Positions 41,322 to 44,891 of a DNA stretch of 44,891 bases are shown here, in pieces (position 1 is the stretch's first letter; each line of letters opens with the position of its first letter). The stretch covers positions 1 through 44,891 of the forward strand of contig JACCXJ010000218.1 in NCBI GenBank assembly GCA_013697045.1, in the 5' to 3' direction. The notes below the pieces were generated by a model. That model saw only the letters and a list, made by a program, of their open reading frames with translations, did not search any database and was not told the DNA's origin. Position numbers and translations under genes: made by a program. Source of the stretch: Gammaproteobacteria bacterium (lineage in GTDB: Bacteria; Pseudomonadota; Gammaproteobacteria; JACCXJ01).

Positions 41322-41761
41322 CGGAGACAGTCGTGGGCCAGCATCGAGGGGCCGCATAGGGCGCACGCCGTGACGAAGGCCCTCGATTGCTGCCTGAGGG
41401 CGGATCACGAAGCGGTATTGGCCGTCTCCAAGACAATAGGTGCCGTAAAGCAGAGAGCTGCATACCAGGATTGACGCGACCAACAACGCCATCGTGAGCT
41501 GGGTGCGCGCGCCGCCGTGCCGGTCCACAAACAAGCTACGGATACCGCGAACCAGGGTGGCACCGTGGCCAGGATGGAACCGAAGACCGGGAAAGCTAAA
41601 AAGCCGACGTAGAACAGGATTAGATCGGTAGCAGACTCTCCGGCGGGCGGCAAGCCCGTCATCGCCCGGTTAGCGACGGCAAATAGAGCGAACACGAACA
41701 CCACCCCTTGGAGCCGATCGCTGGGGGTATCGAGTGTAAGCCACAGCCGCCGCTTTTCCAT
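41307..41761 (-). pseudogene. Membrane protein with frameshift
   Basis: From ATG 41761 the frame reads MEKRRLWLTLDTPSDRLQGV with a membrane helix (VVFVFALFAVANRAM) and a second (LILFYVGFLAFPVFGSILAT). Near 41535 the hydrophobic pattern moves to another frame (TMALLVASILVCSSLLYGTY) ending at 41307. Together they make a protein of about 150 residues with three helices. The family is not recognised. The 3' end overlaps the convergent gene by 15 bases. Confidence 0.5.
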
Positions 41762-41903
41762 CCGCGCTGTATCGTCGCCCTCCGCCTCGGCTTTAGGGGC
41801 CCGCGGGCCCGGAGACCTCACACTGCGAGGCGCTGGATCGGGAGCCGGCGGAATGGGTTGGAGCTGGCGCACCTGGCCCGGCGGCTGGCTTGCGGCACAC
41901 CCC

Positions 41904-41984
41904 CCCCCCATTTGGGAGGATATACCTGACGGCCCCGACCGGGTAATCTTTCAAAAGGAAGGGCGCAGAGAAAGGCGGCTCTCT
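41904..41984 (+). repeat. Dispersed 81-bp repeat, copy 1
   Basis: About 81 bases starting cccccatttgggaggatata are nearly identical (roughly six differences) to 44584-44664. A short third piece (cccccatttggg) lies at about 43005-43016. Confidence 0.75.
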
Positions 41985-42203
41985 GACCCCCCGGTCCGGG
42001 GCTGGCCACTCGGCGCCCTTCCTCTAATCTTGCGGTTTTTTTTGTGCCCTCCGTTTCTGCCGGGTGTGAGGCTAATACAAGACCCCTCGGGGGATACGCC
42101 CGCCGTCTTACTGCGGTTTCAAGGCACCCGGCGCCCATCATTGGACGCGCGTCAATGCCGGAAACCATATAGGTGAACACCATGGCGAGAAAAAAAGGAG
42201 GAA

Positions 42204-42476
42204 ATGGACGTGAATGACCAACGGAATCCGAACTGGACCTTTGCCAAAGACCATCCGGGCGGCCTTGGCCGTCCCCGGCGGGCGGCGGATGAGGCCATGG
42301 CACCGGCCGGGGGGTTCTTACGCAGCTTGCTGGAGCACGGGCCGGTCGCCTCGAAACAGATCCGCGCCGAAGCGGAAGGTGCCGGCTATGCCTGGCGGAC
42401 AATCCAACGGGCACAAAAGGCCTTGGCGATCGAGGCATATCGGGAGGGCTTTGGTAAGGAGGGAGTGTGGTATTGA
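42204..42476 (+). CDS. Winged-helix tail of a RepA/AAA-type protein
   Basis: 90 residues with an excellent AAAGGAGGAA site before ATG 42204. LLEHGPVASKQIRAEAEGAG, YAWRTIQRAQKALAIEAYRE and a Gly-rich end are the C-terminal winged-helix domain of RepA-like AAA ATPases on islands. The ATPase part is missing, so this is either a free-standing DNA-binding domain or a fragment that acquired a start. Confidence 0.55.
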   Translation: MDVNDQRNPNWTFAKDHPGGLGRPRRAADEAMAPAGGFLRSLLEHGPVASKQIRAEAEGAGYAWRTIQRAQKALAIEAYREGFGKEGVWY

Positions 42477-42578
42477 CGCCTAGCCGACGCCGAAGAACCC
42501 AAAGATAGCCACGGCGGTGATCTCGACAATGCTTCGGGCGACGACCGGGAGGACTGGCTTCCTAACTACGAGGCGTTC

Positions 42579-42790
42579 ATGAAAATCGGGCTGAAGGCAC
42601 AGAGCCAATGCCGCACGACATTGGAAACCCCGGCGCGACGATCAAGAACCCGCCCGCGGTGTTCGCGCGGCAGGCCAACATCGCGCACGGACCGCAGCAG
42701 GTGAATAACAACGGCATGATGCCAGCGAGCGAGCCTCGCGCGGTGCTAAACATCCCGCCCCCTCGTGGGCGGGATCTCTCAGGAGGCCAA
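42579..42790 (+). pseudogene. Second, decayed copy of the 40768 gene's C-terminus
   Basis: The translation MKIGLKAQSQCRTTLETPA, then after a shift near 42630 ATIKNPPAVFARQANIAHGP and QQVNNN, aligns with ALKAQAQSRATLQTLAEVKF...RQANIAHQQQVNN of the first copy. A short frame after it (LRELARLLREQGEALKRIG, ending 42964) is another scrap often found next to this protein. Confidence 0.6.
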
Positions 42791-42962
42791 GATAAAAACC
42801 TATCAACCCGTGGTAAGAACCGAAAAGCTTGCGGTGTGGCTGCGACGACCTGCACGCCTGTATGGGCAGCATTGAGCCATGCCACGGGGTGGCACGCGGG
42901 CGATACTGCGGGAACTGGCGCGCCTGCTGCGGGAGCAAGGCGAAGCATTGAAGCGCATCGGC

Positions 42963-43016
42963 TGAGGGGGCGCCCCTACGGCCGGCTCTCGGCGACGCCG
43001 CGGCCCCCCATTTGGG
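42963..43016 (+). repeat. Direct repeat upstream of DUF11 gene
   Basis: tgagggggcgcccctacggc and tctcggcgacgccg recur at 44533-44569, followed in both places by a cccccatttggg piece. The two copies flank the secreted-protein gene at 43055-44424. Confidence 0.65.
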
Positions 43017-43054
43017 GGGTGGCGCATAGTCAGCTGATGCTGTATCTATGATCA

Positions 43055-44424
43055 ATGCTGCTCGTCTTCCCCGTCAACCCCCCGAGATTCGGCCTGTTCG
43101 GCCTCCTGCTCGCGCTTTACCTGGTGCATGTGAGCCCGCCCGCGCAGGCGGGCGTGGAGCCGGCTGGTATCGACCCGGTCGGCGCGAGATGGCTCCAGCA
43201 CCACGGCGGCGATGGAGGCGACGGCGACGATGACGACGATGATGACGACGGCCCGCCACTGTCGCCACCAGCGCCACCGCTGCCACCGCCACCACCAGAC
43301 CTTACCCTTACCGGGACCGATGCGCCCGACCCGGTGACCGCTGGCCAGCCCGTCACCTATATCCTCATGATCCGGAACAACGGACCTAGGAGCGCCAGGG
43401 GCGTCACGCTCACCGATGACCTGCCCGCGGGCGTGACGCCCGGGGCGGTCACGACGACTCAAGGCTCCTGCGGCGGCACCGACCCCATAGATTGCAATCT
43501 CGGCAGGATCGCAAGCGGCGCCCAGGCCACCGTGACTTTCACGGTCACCCCTATGACGCCGGGCACGATCACCAATCAGGCCTGGGTCGAGGCGAAGAAG
43601 AACGATCCGAATGCGGGGAACAACTCGGTCTCGACCGCTACCACGGTCGTCGACGTGATCAGCACGACGCCGCTGGGTCTGGAGAATCCTCTGCCAGACG
43701 GTTGCGAGTTTGTGAATGAGGAGAGCACTTGTCCTGAGATGGCTTCCATCAGCTTCGATGTCGATATCCCAGCCGGCGCGAGCTTTATCGAGTTCGACTA
43801 TGCGTTCGCCGACGTCGATGAAGGGGATTACGGGGCTGTGTTCCTCGATATCATCCCTACGGCAGTCTCCGAGCGGACAGGCCCGAGCGTCCTGCAAGCA
43901 AGCGCGGTACGGAACAACGGGCCTTCCGCTTCCGCGAGCCCTATCGCCGTGCTGTCAGCCTCGAGCGCCCCGCCAGAAGGTCGCTTTCACAGCTCAGGGC
44001 TTATTCCGTTGACCACCTCCCAGGCAGGGCGCAGGGGCATGATGACGATATCTATCCGGCAGGTTCGCCAGGCTCTATATTTCGCCTTCAGCGTTTCCAC
44101 ACCGTATCCGCATGTCCGGAAAGATGCTTCGGCAAGCGTGCCACGATCTGCGGCACTAGGGGCCGTGATCGCTTAACGGGGACAGCGGGGAGGGATGTGA
44201 TCGTCGGTCTGCAAGGCGACGACACCATCAATGGGCTAGATGGTAACGACCTGATTTGTGGAGGCAGCGGAAAGGATACGTTGGTCGGCGGTCGGGGAAG
44301 GGATCGGCTCGACGGGGGCGCAGGGAACGATACACTCGACGGAGGGCGGGGCAAGGATACCTGTAAAGGCGGTGGCGAGGCCGATAACGCTCCCAGATGC
44401 GAACAGAAGCGCGGGGTTCCTTAG
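43055..44424 (+). pseudogene. Secreted DUF11-RTX protein gene with frameshift
   Basis: The first frame (43055-44176, starting at TTG 43055) has a signal peptide (FGLFGLLLALYLVHVSPPAQA), an Asp-run (GDGDDDDDDDDG), a Pro-rich spacer and a DUF11 domain (DPVTAGQPVTYILMIRNNGP, SARGVTLTDDLPAGVTPG, NQAWVEAKKNDPNAGNNSVS). Calcium-binding RTX nonapeptides follow in another frame: CFGKRATICGTRGRDRLTGT from about 44120, then GGSGKDTLVGGRGRDRLDGG to 44424. The shift lies at about 44100-44120. The intact ancestor would be a secreted calcium-binding surface or adhesion-type protein. An alternative is two separate genes, but the RTX part lacks its own signal. Confidence 0.65.
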
Positions 44425-44532
44425 GGGGGAAGCCTGGAAGCCGAGGCCGAGCCGAAGGCGGCCTAGACCACGGGCCGGGGGCATACCTGCGATACCCGGC
44501 ACCCTCCCGCGGCCTTCGTGCATGGGGCGCAG

Positions 44533-44664
44533 TGAGGGGGCGCCCCTACGGCGACTCTCGGCGACGCCGCAGGCGAGTCACACCCCCCATTTGGGAGGAT
44601 ATACATGACGGCCCCGGCTGGGTAATCTTTCAAAAGGAAGGGCGCAGAGATAGGCGGTTCTCTG
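44533..44664 (+). repeat. Composite direct repeat downstream of RTX gene
   Basis: 44533-44569 repeats 42963-43000 and 44584-44664 repeats 41904-41984. The element seems modular, a GC-rich palindromic part plus a longer conserved part, like a dispersed non-coding repeat family of this genome. Confidence 0.7.
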
Positions 44665-44751
44665 GCCCCGGGCTAGCCCAACTTTCGCAACCGAGGCATG
44701 TAGAGACATGAACTCCTTTATTATTCAATGGGTTGCTCACAAAGGTCTGTA

Positions 44752-44891
44752 CTACATTTGAGCAGCTATTTTTGCGGTGATGCGTGGAGGTGGTTGTTGA
44801 GGCAGCATCCAATCGAGCTGAGCCAAGAGTAGCTGGTGGTCTGGTTCGGGTTCTGTATATCGGGTGAAGATGAGTTCGCGCCCGTCGGTGG
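44752..44891 (-). CDS. Transposase C-terminus, partial
   Basis: The minus-strand frame enters from the window edge and ends at 44752. It reads TDGRELIFTRYTEPEPDHQL, LLAQLDWMLPQQPPPRITAK and IAAQM. The R-Y-T-x-P...L-P-x-Q-P-P-P-R-I pattern is the end of a common DDE transposase family. Only the last 45 residues are in the window, so family and intactness cannot be judged. The AT-rich stretch 44700-44751 may hold its terminal inverted repeat. Confidence 0.6.
   Translation of the reverse strand, partial: TDGRELIFTRYTEPEPDHQLLLAQLDWMLPQQPPPRITAKIAAQM

Overview
The window is from a GC-rich bacterium, most likely a proteobacterium. This rests on high-GC codon use, an RcnB-like secreted protein, a P4-type integrase beside a tRNA, and ArdC/ParB-type island genes. 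I cannot name the genus. The clearest large structure is a genomic island of about 37 kb. A 26-bp sequence, the 3' end of tRNA-Arg(CCT), occurs at 2770-2795 inside the intact tRNA and again at 39924-39949. A P4-type tyrosine integrase, now frameshifted twice, lies 0.2 kb inside the left copy.

Layout. 1-2718 is chromosome-like: a partial gene on the minus strand and a secreted GHL15-type putative glycosidase. From 2719 come the tRNA, the integrase pseudogene, a pair of tandem paralogous small membrane/coiled-coil proteins, and a methylase-like protein interrupted by an intein. A divergent operon from a near-consensus promoter at 6389 follows, with small proteins, ArdC-like antirestriction protein, a 90-aa protein and ParB, and then a DUF488-like protein. 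9.6-15.7 kb is a gene graveyard: an HNH fragment, a transposase fragment, an exo-endo-phosphatase (EEP) gene in two parts, an excalibur domain, a cupredoxin-like tail, an Xre-type regulator and a serine-recombinase tail. Two apparently intact secreted-protein genes sit inside it.

15.76-22.19 kb is a compact cargo operon of visibly lower GC. It encodes an NTF2-like protein, a class II amidotransferase/asparagine-synthetase homologue, a signal-peptide-bearing substrate-binding protein joined through a Pro-rich linker and one membrane helix to a cytoplasmic winged-helix-like tail, a second substrate-binding-like protein without signal peptide, an ABC ATPase and an ABC permease. This is my best candidate for an undescribed system: transport and perception of a small molecule coupled to an amide-transfer enzyme. 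Its biological role cannot be read from sequence alone.

22.2-32.8 kb is a defence block. A SNF2-like helicase with a DUF3883-like end, a DUF1156 DNA methylase and an N-terminal-HEPN/DUF499 ATPase form one tight operon. It is flanked by remnants of a type I restriction system in the same orientation (hsdM piece before, internally deleted hsdR tail after), as though the module replaced the middle of an older locus.

33.1-39.3 kb is the minus-strand replication/regulation arm of the island: a DUF6499-like regulator, an AlpA-like excisionase/regulator, a CHC2 zinc-finger protein, a Toprim-DUF3987 primase/helicase-like protein, an MT-A70 methylase and an SRAP protein with an internal deletion, followed by a secreted protein. 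Beyond attR (39.95-43 kb) are remnants of a second, older element: an integrase scrap, a 5'-truncated SSB, frameshifted paralogous phage-type proteins, a frameshifted membrane protein and a winged-helix tail. A DUF11/RTX secreted-protein gene, broken by a frameshift and flanked by short direct repeats, follows. The window ends in the C-terminus of a transposase.
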